From positions 2,356,001 to 2,420,000 of the forward strand of contig NZ_CP017713.1 in NCBI RefSeq assembly GCF_002706425.1: 64,000 bases of DNA. The letters run 5' to 3'. Positions 1 to 7,475 of this stretch are shown one piece after another (within the stretch, counting starts at the first letter, position 1; each line of letters opens with the position of its first letter). This stretch comes from Loigolactobacillus coryniformis subsp. coryniformis KCTC 3167 = DSM 20001. GTDB lineage: Bacteria; Bacillota; Bacilli; Lactobacillales; Lactobacillaceae. The notes under the pieces were generated by a model. That model saw only the letters and a program-made list of their open reading frames with translations, did not search any database and had not been told where the DNA came from. Position numbers and translations under genes: made by a program.

Positions 1-88
1 TTTTTTCTAGGTGTATTTTAGCTTTAATAACTAAAGTGTTGTGTTTTTTTCTTTATCATAAATCAAGTTCTAATTTGGAGGGTTATCT

Positions 89-532
89 ATGGATGCAACG
101 GATCGGAAAATATTGAATCTTTTACAAGAAAATGCCCGTACCTCACTAAAAGATCTCGCTCAACAAGCGTTCATCTCAGCGCCTACTGCTGCGACACGTT
201 TAAATCATTTAGAACAAACACTACTGCACGGTTATCAAGCTCAAGTCGATTACAAAGCACTAGGATATGTAATAAAAGCTTACGTTAGTCTAGACTTATC
301 ACCAACCGAAAAGCCTGAGTTTTATCGATTTGTTGCTGGTACACCCAACGTTTTGGAATGCGACTGCATCACTGGCCAATATTCAATGATCATGAAAGTC
401 ATCTATCGTTCGACTGAAGAACTAGACGATTTCATCAATCACTTACAACAATTTGGCCGTACCACTACCCAAATTGTTTTTTCCAACGTTGTCGCCGATC
501 GTGGCATGCAAATCGAAGATCAGGAACATTAA
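89..532 (+). CDS. Lrp/AsnC family transcriptional regulator
   Basis: The first 60 or so residues form the Lrp-type helix-turn-helix (opening DRKILNLLQENARTSLKDLA). Residues from about 65 onward match the RAM effector-binding fold, with the CDCITGQYSMIMKV segment typical of the family. The length of 147 aa is normal. The ATG lies behind a good ribosome site (GGAGGG). Such proteins form octamer-like assemblies and sense amino acids or related metabolites; the ligand and targets cannot be read from the sequence. The next gene follows after 3 bases, so the two are probably cotranscribed. Confidence 0.92.
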   Translation: MDATDRKILNLLQENARTSLKDLAQQAFISAPTAATRLNHLEQTLLHGYQAQVDYKALGYVIKAYVSLDLSPTEKPEFYRFVAGTPNVLECDCITGQYSMIMKVIYRSTEELDDFINHLQQFGRTTTQIVFSNVVADRGMQIEDQEH

Positions 533-535
533 TTC

Positions 536-829
536 ATGGATAATCTATGGCAAACGATCAAGCAACTTTCGCAACAAGAACCAAAAACATTGGAGCAACA
601 AGCCATTAAATTAAGTGAGGAAGTGGGCGAAGCAGCTGAGGCCCTACTTTCAATGGAAGGCGTTTCTGGCGATGGCTACAAACAGTTATCTGTCGCCGAT
701 ACCAAAGAAGAATATGTCGATGTGCTACTAGTCACTTTTGCCTTACTGGAAAAACTAGGTACTACCGACGCTGAACTAGCCGATCTACTGCAGCGCAAAC
801 TGGCTAAATGGCAGGACAAACAGGTCTAA
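536..829 (+). CDS. MazG-like nucleotide pyrophosphohydrolase
   Basis: A small all-alpha protein of 97 aa with the metal-binding acidic pattern of the MazG/dUTPase-like superfamily: SEEVGEAAEA near residue 30 and EEYVDVLL near residue 60. Family members hydrolyse (d)NTPs to NMP and pyrophosphate and often act in house-cleaning. Substrate specificity is not readable. It starts 3 bases after the Lrp-type regulator stops and has no separate ribosome site beyond the end of that gene, which suggests translational coupling. Confidence 0.8.
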   Translation: MDNLWQTIKQLSQQEPKTLEQQAIKLSEEVGEAAEALLSMEGVSGDGYKQLSVADTKEEYVDVLLVTFALLEKLGTTDAELADLLQRKLAKWQDKQV

Positions 830-839
830 ACCGTTGTTC

Positions 840-1087
840 ACCACTGCAACTTATGCTATGCTTTTTGTTGAATTAAGTGACCTGCGGACAGCAAATAAGC
901 ACCTCGCAGCAATGGCACAGCGCCGTGACATCAAAGCTGATTAGCGCTTCTTGCTAATCAGCTACCTTAACTGTGAAGTAGAGCCATGTTTCTTGCGGCA
1001 CGATTTTTGCCACAAGAATGGCCATCGTCCGTAACATCAGAGATGATTAGCGTTTTTTGCTAATCACCCACCTTAATTGTGAAGTAG
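840..1087 (+). repeat. modular hairpin repeat element, copy 1 (leader of gatD)
   Basis: This intergenic stretch has two similar modules. Module 1 is a perfect 11-bp stem (935-945 with 953-963, core GATTAGC/GCTAATC) followed by ACCTTAACTGTGAAGTAG at 964-981. Module 2 is a similar 8-bp stem (1044-1051 with 1059-1066) followed by ACCTTAATTGTGAAGTAG at 1070-1087. Between them lies a long imperfect hairpin, GCCAT..TCTTG..GGCA pairing with TGCC..CAAGAATGGC. Related modules occur at about 4677-4902 and 24985-25310. The last module ends about 8 bases before the gatD ribosome site, so the element would form its 5' leader. Function unknown. Confidence 0.75.
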
Positions 1088-1102
1088 AAAGGATTAAATA
1101 AC

Positions 1103-1780
1103 ATGACTAAAACAATTAAAATCGCCTATCTTTACGAGGATCTAATGAATACTTATGGCGATAGTGGTGACGTTAAGATTCTTAGCTACTTACTTAAGCA
1201 GCAAGGCTTCACCACTCAAGTTGATGATGTTAGTATCGATACACCTGAATTTAACGCGCAAGACTACGATTTTCTCTTCTTCGGCGGTGGTCAGGACTTC
1301 GAACAAACCGTCGTTGCTAAAGATTTGTTACGCCATAAGCAAACAATTGCTGACTACATCGAAGCAAGCAAACCAATGCTAGCAATTTGTGGGGGTTACC
1401 AACTGCTAGGTGATTACTATGAAATCAGTGATGGCACAGTCATCAAAGGGTTAGGCATTCTCCCCTTACACACTATATTCAAAGCTGACGCCCGAATGAT
1501 CGGTGATACTGAATTTGAAACAGAATGGGGCACCGTTAAGGCTTTTGAAAATCATAGCGGCCGCACTTATTTTGATGACCCGGAAAAATTAAAGCCTCTG
1601 GGAAAAATGGTCACTGGTTATGGTAATAATCCCGATGATGGTGTTGAAGGGATGCGCTATAAAGGAACGATCGGTAGTTATTCTCACGGTCCGTTACTAA
1701 AAAACGTTAATGTTGCGCAGGCATTAGTTAAACAGATCATTGCTAATCACGAAGCGCGTTTAGCTGCAGAACCAGTTTAA
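1103..1780 (+). CDS. gatD: Lipid II isoglutaminyl synthase glutaminase subunit GatD
   Basis: A class I glutamine amidotransferase of the CobB/CobQ-like type, 225 aa, as expected for GatD. The nucleophile is C96 in ICGGYQLLG and the catalytic His is H195 in YSHGPLL; an oxyanion FFGGGQD segment is present near residue 60. GatD supplies ammonia to MurT, which amidates the alpha-carboxyl of D-Glu in lipid II of the cell wall. In most Gram-positives murT lies directly upstream; here the upstream neighbour is a MazG-like gene and a repeat element, and no murT is present in the window. The start ATG follows AAAGGA at normal spacing. Confidence 0.88.
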   Translation: MTKTIKIAYLYEDLMNTYGDSGDVKILSYLLKQQGFTTQVDDVSIDTPEFNAQDYDFLFFGGGQDFEQTVVAKDLLRHKQTIADYIEASKPMLAICGGYQLLGDYYEISDGTVIKGLGILPLHTIFKADARMIGDTEFETEWGTVKAFENHSGRTYFDDPEKLKPLGKMVTGYGNNPDDGVEGMRYKGTIGSYSHGPLLKNVNVAQALVKQIIANHEARLAAEPV

Positions 1781-1859
1781 TCCGCCTTGAGACTGAGTAC
1801 TTTTCACTTCGATTTTGACATAATAGTCTCACTATCACTCTGAAAGGTCGTGACTGGGT

Positions 1860-2549
1860 ATGTTTTTTTGGGACCCCACCTATATTTTAGTTATCATTGG
1901 CCTGTTGATTTCAATGGCCGCTTCTGCCTATGTTAACCGTACGTTCCGCCGATATGATACCGTCCGCAGTCGTAGTGGTGTGACTGGAACCGACGCGGCT
2001 CGCTACATTCTGCAGCAATCAGGGATCAACGACGTCGCTGTCCAAGAAATTTCCGGTGATCTAACCGATAATTACAACGGTCAGACGAAGATCCTTAGTT
2101 TATCCAACTCAACCGCACAGTCTACGTCCGTAGCCGCGATTGGTGTGGCGGCTCACGAATGTGGCCACGCAGTTCAAGATCAGCGCAACTATATTCCTAT
2201 GCGGATTCGTACTGCAATCGTACCTGCAGCTAATATTGGCTCTACGCTATCGTTTCCCTTAATTTTGCTAGGTGTAATTCTAGGGATGAACCATACGTTG
2301 ATCAATATTGGTATCGCCGCGTTCTCCTTAGCGTTATTGTTCCAAGTAGTCACCTTGCCAGTTGAATTCAACGCTTCACGTCGTGCGATTCGGATTCTTG
2401 CTTCCGGCGGTATTCTCGCCGCAGACGAAGTCCCAATGGTTCGCCGTGTATTAACTGCTGCCGCCTTAACTTACGTTGCAGCAGCTTTATCCACCTTCCT
2501 ACAATTATTGCGCCTAATCATTCTTTTCGGCAACAATGATCGCGATTAA
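1860..2549 (+). CDS. Membrane zinc metallopeptidase (YugP/Peptidase_Zn_2 family)
   Basis: A 229-aa integral membrane protein with one hydrophobic segment at the N-terminus, the HExxH motif HECGH (H99, E100, H103), and three further hydrophobic segments in the second half. This matches the neutral zinc metallopeptidase family typified by Bacillus YugP. The physiological substrate is unknown. It has an AAAGG ribosome site about 12 bases upstream and is followed by a clear intrinsic terminator. Confidence 0.88.
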   Translation: MFFWDPTYILVIIGLLISMAASAYVNRTFRRYDTVRSRSGVTGTDAARYILQQSGINDVAVQEISGDLTDNYNGQTKILSLSNSTAQSTSVAAIGVAAHECGHAVQDQRNYIPMRIRTAIVPAANIGSTLSFPLILLGVILGMNHTLINIGIAAFSLALLFQVVTLPVEFNASRRAIRILASGGILAADEVPMVRRVLTAAALTYVAAALSTFLQLLRLIILFGNNDRD

Positions 2550-2568
2550 AACTTAAATACACATTTTT

Positions 2569-2606
2569 GACGCTGTTCATACTTTTATGAATAGCGTCTT
2601 TTTATT
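2569..2606 (+). terminator. Intrinsic terminator after the zinc metallopeptidase gene
   Basis: GACGCTGTTCATA pairs with TATGAATAGCGTC around a short loop and is followed by a T-rich run. Confidence 0.85.
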
Positions 2607-3039
2607 TTCCCGAATATTAATTAATCAGCCAGTAATTAAATTCGTATTTTTCATTAGATTTTTCAAAATAAATAAATTATTATCCTTTGTAGCAATTAAA
2701 GTTCATCATTAATAATACTAAATTAAACTTATTTTCTATGCGCTTTTTAAGTCGATATTAATTAAATGGCCTCCAATCTAATCGGTCAAATATGATCAAC
2801 TTTTTTGACTCTATTAGACCAAACAGCAATTAATTTCCCGATTTAATTAAATAAATGCAAAAAATTATTATTAATTTTATTTAGTTTTGACTGGAATTTT
2901 CTCTCAATAAAGTGTTATTATTTTGTATGTGGTTTACAATTATTTTAGAAGATTATTAAAACATGTTTTGTAAAAGAAAAAGTTACTTAATCAATTTAAT
3001 TGATTTAATATATCCAGTCGCGCTCAAGTTTATTTATTA
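2607..3039. other. AT-rich intergenic region upstream of the Mga-like regulator
   Basis: About 430 bases, very AT-rich, with no convincing open frame on either strand. It includes a dyad-like pair, AATCTAATCGGTCAAA and TTTTGACTCTATTAGACC, near 2775-2820, which could be an operator. I see no certain promoter. Long AT-rich upstream regions are common for Mga-type regulator genes. Confidence 0.4.
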
Positions 3040-3057
3040 TTGGAGGAAATGATAACT

Positions 3058-4599
3058 ATGGACTTTGAACAAATGATGCTAAACGATCGGGCTTATCAAT
3101 ATTTTCGGATTTATAGTACGCTGATTTCAATGCGTGCGAGGGTTTATTCGATTAATGACATTGCTCAACGTGTCGACCTACCTTACCCTAAGGCTTACAA
3201 ATTAACTCAAGGTTTGGTTGATGAATTAGCCCTGATCGATCCTAAAGCAGATTCATTGATTGCTGACAATGGTAGCTTAGATACAACTAATTTAACGGTT
3301 GACCTTAACACCTTACGTTATCATCTAATCTCTAATCAGCTACCTTACCAAGCCATCTATTACTTGATCACCGAAGACGAACCATCGATCGATGATTTCT
3401 GTAAACGCTATGAAACAAGTCGGGCAACTGTTTTTCGTAAAATCAAGCCTTTAAATGACCAATTACACAACTTTGGCTTACATTTTACCTTTAGTCATAT
3501 GAATATTGTTGGTGACGAACGTAAGACAATTCTCTTCTTGTTCTGTATTTTCCGTTTAGCCACTGAAGGCGTGATCTGGCCATTTGGCGAACATCTCCAA
3601 ACGATTGCACTTAAAGTTCGGGATCAATTTATGACCCGGATACAAGTTCCCAGTGAGTGGGAAAATTCTGATGTTTTCCCATTAATTTTAGCAATTGCCA
3701 GCTTACGGATGCGTCAGGGTAATTATGTAGAAGACGACGAACGCTATAAGATCTTGATAGACAACAATGAAAATTACGATCCACGTTTATTGGATTCTGA
3801 ATTGATTTCCCAGCGTCATTATCCCGACCTGACCAATGATCGAAAACAGGCAATGTTGCACTTTGGCTACCAATTATTGAACATCTTGCCTGTTTTCCGG
3901 AAAGTAGATCGTTATTTACAGACCACATTAGATTATTGCTACAGTCGGAATAATATTGTTTGGCAATTTGCTACTGAATTTCTTAATTACATGCAGGAAA
4001 AAAGCTTTAGGATGCCTAACCGTTTAGTACTCGATAAAGTTCTGGTAGGTAACGTGATCAATGTTGCCTTAACAGGGTACGTATTTGACGGGGTTATGCC
4101 AACTTTATCGATCATCGCCAATTCTGAACGTAATATTTTAACTGGCGGCTACGATTATGCTGATCTCTATCATGAAATCGGTACTTATATCGACAACTTA
4201 CCTGAAAAATACGCTGACTTCCATGGTGATCGTGAACAGATGGTACAATCCTTATATCATCTGTTATTACCGGTCTATGCTGAATACAAAGAAGAATATC
4301 ATATCCGGGTTGGCTTAATGGTACCAGGAGATAGCATGCTTTATCGGCGTTACCTAGATCTTTATAGTGGTTTTAACTACATCGATATTGAACCTTATGA
4401 TGCCACTGACTTTGCTGACTATGATCTGATCTTCACTTCATCGATCTCCTTCTATCTTGACGTCAAGAATCATGCAGATAAGCGGGTTTGCTATTTCCAT
4501 CAAGGCTCCGCTGAATCAGAAATTTCACCACTATTGACAGCGCGTGAATACTACCTCAAGAAATTCCCAACGTTACCACAAATCGGTGCCATTTATTAA
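3058..4599 (+). CDS. Mga-like helix-turn-helix transcriptional regulator
   Basis: A 513-aa protein with an N-terminal winged HTH (YSINDIAQRVDLPYPKAYKLTQGL), a second Mga-type HTH (SIDDFCKRYETSRATVFRKI) near residue 120, and an alpha-helical middle resembling PRD-like domains. The C-terminal 100 residues look like an EIIB-type Rossmann segment. Mga/AtxA-type regulators are stand-alone activators often tuned by PTS phosphorylation. An upstream in-frame TTG falls inside the GGAGGA ribosome site, so the ATG 10 bases downstream of that site is the better start. Targets are not evident; it stands alone. Confidence 0.82.
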   Translation: MDFEQMMLNDRAYQYFRIYSTLISMRARVYSINDIAQRVDLPYPKAYKLTQGLVDELALIDPKADSLIADNGSLDTTNLTVDLNTLRYHLISNQLPYQAIYYLITEDEPSIDDFCKRYETSRATVFRKIKPLNDQLHNFGLHFTFSHMNIVGDERKTILFLFCIFRLATEGVIWPFGEHLQTIALKVRDQFMTRIQVPSEWENSDVFPLILAIASLRMRQGNYVEDDERYKILIDNNENYDPRLLDSELISQRHYPDLTNDRKQAMLHFGYQLLNILPVFRKVDRYLQTTLDYCYSRNNIVWQFATEFLNYMQEKSFRMPNRLVLDKVLVGNVINVALTGYVFDGVMPTLSIIANSERNILTGGYDYADLYHEIGTYIDNLPEKYADFHGDREQMVQSLYHLLLPVYAEYKEEYHIRVGLMVPGDSMLYRRYLDLYSGFNYIDIEPYDATDFADYDLIFTSSISFYLDVKNHADKRVCYFHQGSAESEISPLLTAREYYLKKFPTLPQIGAIY

Positions 4600-4616
4600 A
4601 AAAATAACTAATAAAA

Positions 4617-4651
4617 AAGCATTTGGAAAATAACTCCAAATGCTTTTTTGC
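4617..4651 (+). terminator. Intrinsic terminator of the Mga-like gene
   Basis: GCATTTGG and CCAAATGC form a stem with an AAAATAACT-type loop, followed by TTTTTT. Confidence 0.85.
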
Positions 4652-4676
4652 ACTTCCGAAAAATATAGTTAAAACG

Positions 4677-4902
4677 TATGACATAAGGTAACTTTTTTCG
4701 CTTGTCATGTTTCAACTTGGCGGTTTTCGCCTTGTTATGTTTCCTACGATACGATTTTCGCCACGGGAATAGTCACTGTCGCTCGTTCTTGGCGATACTT
4801 TTGATAAGTATTGAATATTGAACTTGTCTGTAAACAACGCTTACTTCCCGTTGTCGATTGGACTTACTACTGTGAAGTAGTAGCTGAGCACCTTATGTCA
4901 TA
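4677..4902. repeat. modular repeat element, copy 3, bounded by 13-bp inverted repeats
   Basis: The 226-bp segment is bounded by perfect inverted repeats, TATGACATAAGGT (4677-4689) and ACCTTATGTCATA (4890-4902). Inside, ATGTTTCCTACGATACGATTTTCGCCACGGGAATAGTC resembles the central hairpin of the 840-1087 element (written here only as a region, about 4738-4772). The part from CACTGTCGCTCGTT to CCGTTGTCGAT resembles 25041-25128. An ACTACTGTGAAGTAGTAG palindrome carries the TGTGAAGTAG motif. It lies between two convergent genes and may be a MITE-like mosaic. Confidence 0.65.
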
Positions 4903-4920
4903 GTCTCTTTTTTGCGTTAT

Positions 4921-5841
4921 TTATGGCAAATTATTACCCGCAGCTAAGTAAACGTCATACCATTCTTGATGCGTTAACTTAACATCAGCACCAGCTGCCA
5001 TTTGCGCGATACGTTCTTGATTCATGCTGCCAAGAATCACTTGCATCTGCGCGGGATGACGCAAGATCCATGCAACAGCGATCCCATTTTTAGTCACATG
5101 ATACTTATCTGCTAATTTTTGTAGCTCGTCGTTTAATTCCTGGAACTTAGGATTATCAATGAAGACCCCTTCGAAGAAACCATATTGGAATGGGCTCCAT
5201 GCTTGGATCGTCATATCATGTAACCGTGAGTATTCAATAATACCGCCATCATGATCAACGCTCCGCGGATCTGTCATGTTAACATGTAAACCAGCATCGA
5301 TTGGTCCAGTATGCATAATCCCGAATTGTAACTGATTAACGATCAGCTTTTGATTCAAGCTAGGCTGCAATAATTCTACCTGACTAGGATTCATATTGCT
5401 GACCCCGAATTGACGTACCTTACCGGCATTTTGTAATTGATCAAATACGGTAGCGATCTCTTCAGGTTCAATTAAGGCATCTGGCCGATGAAGTAATAAT
5501 GAATCAACATAATCAACGCCTAAGCGCTGCAAGCTGCCATCCACCGCTTCAATTAAATGTTGCTTGGAAAAATCATAAGCATGATCTAAGATACCAACCT
5601 TAGTTTGAATTAAAATATCTTCGCGCTTAATGCTTGATTGCCGTAAAGCCCGACCAAAACGTGCTTCACATTCACCTTTACCATACATATCAGCGTTATC
5701 AAAGAAATTAATGCCGCTGTTCACTGCTGTTTCCAAAACCTTTACTGCCGCAGCATCATCAGCTAAACCATTGACACGCATTAACCCTAAGGACACAGCT
5801 GACGCATTCAAGCCATTACGACCAAGATCAACAAATTTCAT
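4921..5841 (-). CDS. Aldo/keto reductase
   Basis: A 306-aa NADPH-dependent aldo/keto reductase with a (beta/alpha)8 fold. The catalytic tetrad is visible: D48 and Y53 in NFFDNADMYGKGE, Lys in IQTKVGI, and His in LLLHRPD. The C-terminal nucleotide-binding GSMNQERIAQ segment is present. It resembles the YdhF-type subgroup, which reduces aldehydes or ketones; the true substrate is unknown. An upstream in-frame ATG is part of the ATGGAGG ribosome site, so I start at the second Met (MKFVDLG). Confidence 0.9.
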   Translation of the reverse strand: MKFVDLGRNGLNASAVSLGLMRVNGLADDAAAVKVLETAVNSGINFFDNADMYGKGECEARFGRALRQSSIKREDILIQTKVGILDHAYDFSKQHLIEAVDGSLQRLGVDYVDSLLLHRPDALIEPEEIATVFDQLQNAGKVRQFGVSNMNPSQVELLQPSLNQKLIVNQLQFGIMHTGPIDAGLHVNMTDPRSVDHDGGIIEYSRLHDMTIQAWSPFQYGFFEGVFIDNPKFQELNDELQKLADKYHVTKNGIAVAWILRHPAQMQVILGSMNQERIAQMAAGADVKLTHQEWYDVYLAAGNNLP

Positions 5842-5994
5842 GTTCGCAACCTCCATCTATTTAATATACTTTCATTCTAGCATTTTACCTAACCCAACGT
5901 ACTAAAACGCTGACAAACTTTTTAGTATTTAAATACCACTTTGTCTAATAAATCTGTATAATAAATTCAATCTCAAAATAAAGTGGTGATCGTT

Positions 5995-7419
5995 GTGCGT
6001 AATCTAATAGTAAATCCGCAGCAAATAGCCTTACTCCAACAAAGTCGTTTAGGCGTTGAAGTTGAAGAACATCGTATCAATAATTCTGGCCATCTAAGTC
6101 AAGCGCCCCACCCAACCGATTTGGGTAGTCGCCGTTTCCACCCTTACTTTCAATCTGACTTTGCCGAAAGCCAAGCTGAAATCATTACCGATCCACACAC
6201 TTCAATGACAATACTTAGCCAGCAACTCGCAACTTTACAAGCAATTTTTACTCACGCTTTACAGCCCAATGAGTTGATCTGGCCACTTTCACTGCCGCCA
6301 GAAGTTAGCCCGGCTGACTTAACTTTTATCGCAAATAATTTTGAACGTCCAGCTTACCAAGACTACCGCGACTATTTATTAGAGAAATATGGTATCCAGC
6401 ATGCGATCGCCACTGGTAGTCATGTTAGTTTTAGTTTACCGACTGCGTTACTGGCTGGGCAATCTGTCGCTGCACGCAATCAGCTTTATTTCCATATTGT
6501 GCAAAATTTCATGTTAGCCCGTTGGATATTAACTTACTTATTTGGTGCCACCCCGCAAGCTGCGCCAAATTATTTTTCTACACTACCAACTGCGTTAGCA
6601 CAACCTGTTCGCAGTATTCGCAATAGTGAATATGGTTTTACTAATACCACCTCTGAAAACGTGCGTTATACGTCGCTAGCTTCCTATCTACACGATATTG
6701 ACGCTGCTATTGCCACAGGCCAACTTTATTCACAGCACGAGTTCTACGGCCCTGTACGGCTAAAAAAGCAATCCAAATTAAATGATCTACTTACTGAAGG
6801 AATCGATTACTTAGAATTTCGTGTTTTTGATCTCGATCCATTTAGTGCGGATGCGATCAGTCAAACAACTTTGCGTTTTTTCAAAGTTTTTATCAGCTAC
6901 TTAGCAGTACGCCCCCTACCAGATGATTTAGCGGCTGCGTTAGCCCACGCACAACAGCGTAATCGCCAAGTAGCTTTAGAAGCACCGGAGCGTCCTTCTG
7001 CTTTTACCAATGAATTGCAAGCTTGGCTACAACAACTCACCGATTTCAGTCATAGTTGGCCGACTGACTACCGGCAAGCCGTCACCATAATTGCGCAGCG
7101 GGCTAGCCAACCTGAATTAACACCCAGTGCCAGAATAATGTACGCTGCCAGTCAACAATCATTAACTGCTTTCGCCTTAGCCCAAGCCACACTACACCGA
7201 CAACAGCAGCAACAGCAAATCCCCCCTGAGGCAGCACCGCTTAACGCCGATCAACAGCAGTTATTGATTGCCGCTTATCAACTAGGATTACGGGTTAAAC
7301 ACCGCAATACCACTATTCAACTTTGTGGGCAGCATTCAGCAGTTGAGCTGACCGAGATCCAATTAAATGGCACCAAAGCGACAACCAAGCTGCAACAACT
7401 ATTTCCAGAATTACTATAA
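5995..7419 (+). CDS. Glutamate-cysteine ligase-like protein (paralogue 1)
   Basis: About 474 aa. The N-terminal GVEVEEHRI segment, the SEIITDPHTS and LIWPLSLPPE blocks, and the GSHVSFSLP stretch match gamma-glutamylcysteine synthetases of the GshA type found in lactic acid bacteria. The enzyme would ligate L-Glu and L-Cys using ATP. No ATP-grasp GshB domain is fused at the C-terminus, unlike GshAB of streptococci and some lactobacilli. A GTG at 5995 behind GGTGAT is the likely start; in-frame GTGs lie slightly upstream. A paralogue with the same blocks lies near 19 kb on the other strand. Glutamine/alanine-rich stretches near residues 400-430 are variable linker. Confidence 0.8.
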   Translation: MRNLIVNPQQIALLQQSRLGVEVEEHRINNSGHLSQAPHPTDLGSRRFHPYFQSDFAESQAEIITDPHTSMTILSQQLATLQAIFTHALQPNELIWPLSLPPEVSPADLTFIANNFERPAYQDYRDYLLEKYGIQHAIATGSHVSFSLPTALLAGQSVAARNQLYFHIVQNFMLARWILTYLFGATPQAAPNYFSTLPTALAQPVRSIRNSEYGFTNTTSENVRYTSLASYLHDIDAAIATGQLYSQHEFYGPVRLKKQSKLNDLLTEGIDYLEFRVFDLDPFSADAISQTTLRFFKVFISYLAVRPLPDDLAAALAHAQQRNRQVALEAPERPSAFTNELQAWLQQLTDFSHSWPTDYRQAVTIIAQRASQPELTPSARIMYAASQQSLTAFALAQATLHRQQQQQQIPPEAAPLNADQQQLLIAAYQLGLRVKHRNTTIQLCGQHSAVELTEIQLNGTKATTKLQQLFPELL

Positions 7420-7426
7420 GCATCAA

Positions 7427-7467
7427 AAAAGAAGCTAACACCGCGATATTACGGTGTTAGCTTCTTT
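7427..7467. terminator. Bidirectional terminator between convergent genes
   Basis: AAGAAGCTAACACCG pairs perfectly with CGGTGTTAGCTTCTT. An A run on one side and a T run on the other let it serve both flanking genes. Confidence 0.9.
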
Positions 7468-7475
7468 ACTTTACC

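Noticed and set aside
3040-3057. TTG start for the Mga-like gene
   Set aside because: The TTG is part of the GGAGGA ribosome site; the ATG 18 bases on has proper spacing. The same reasoning moved starts at copZ, GntR, GtrA and several others.
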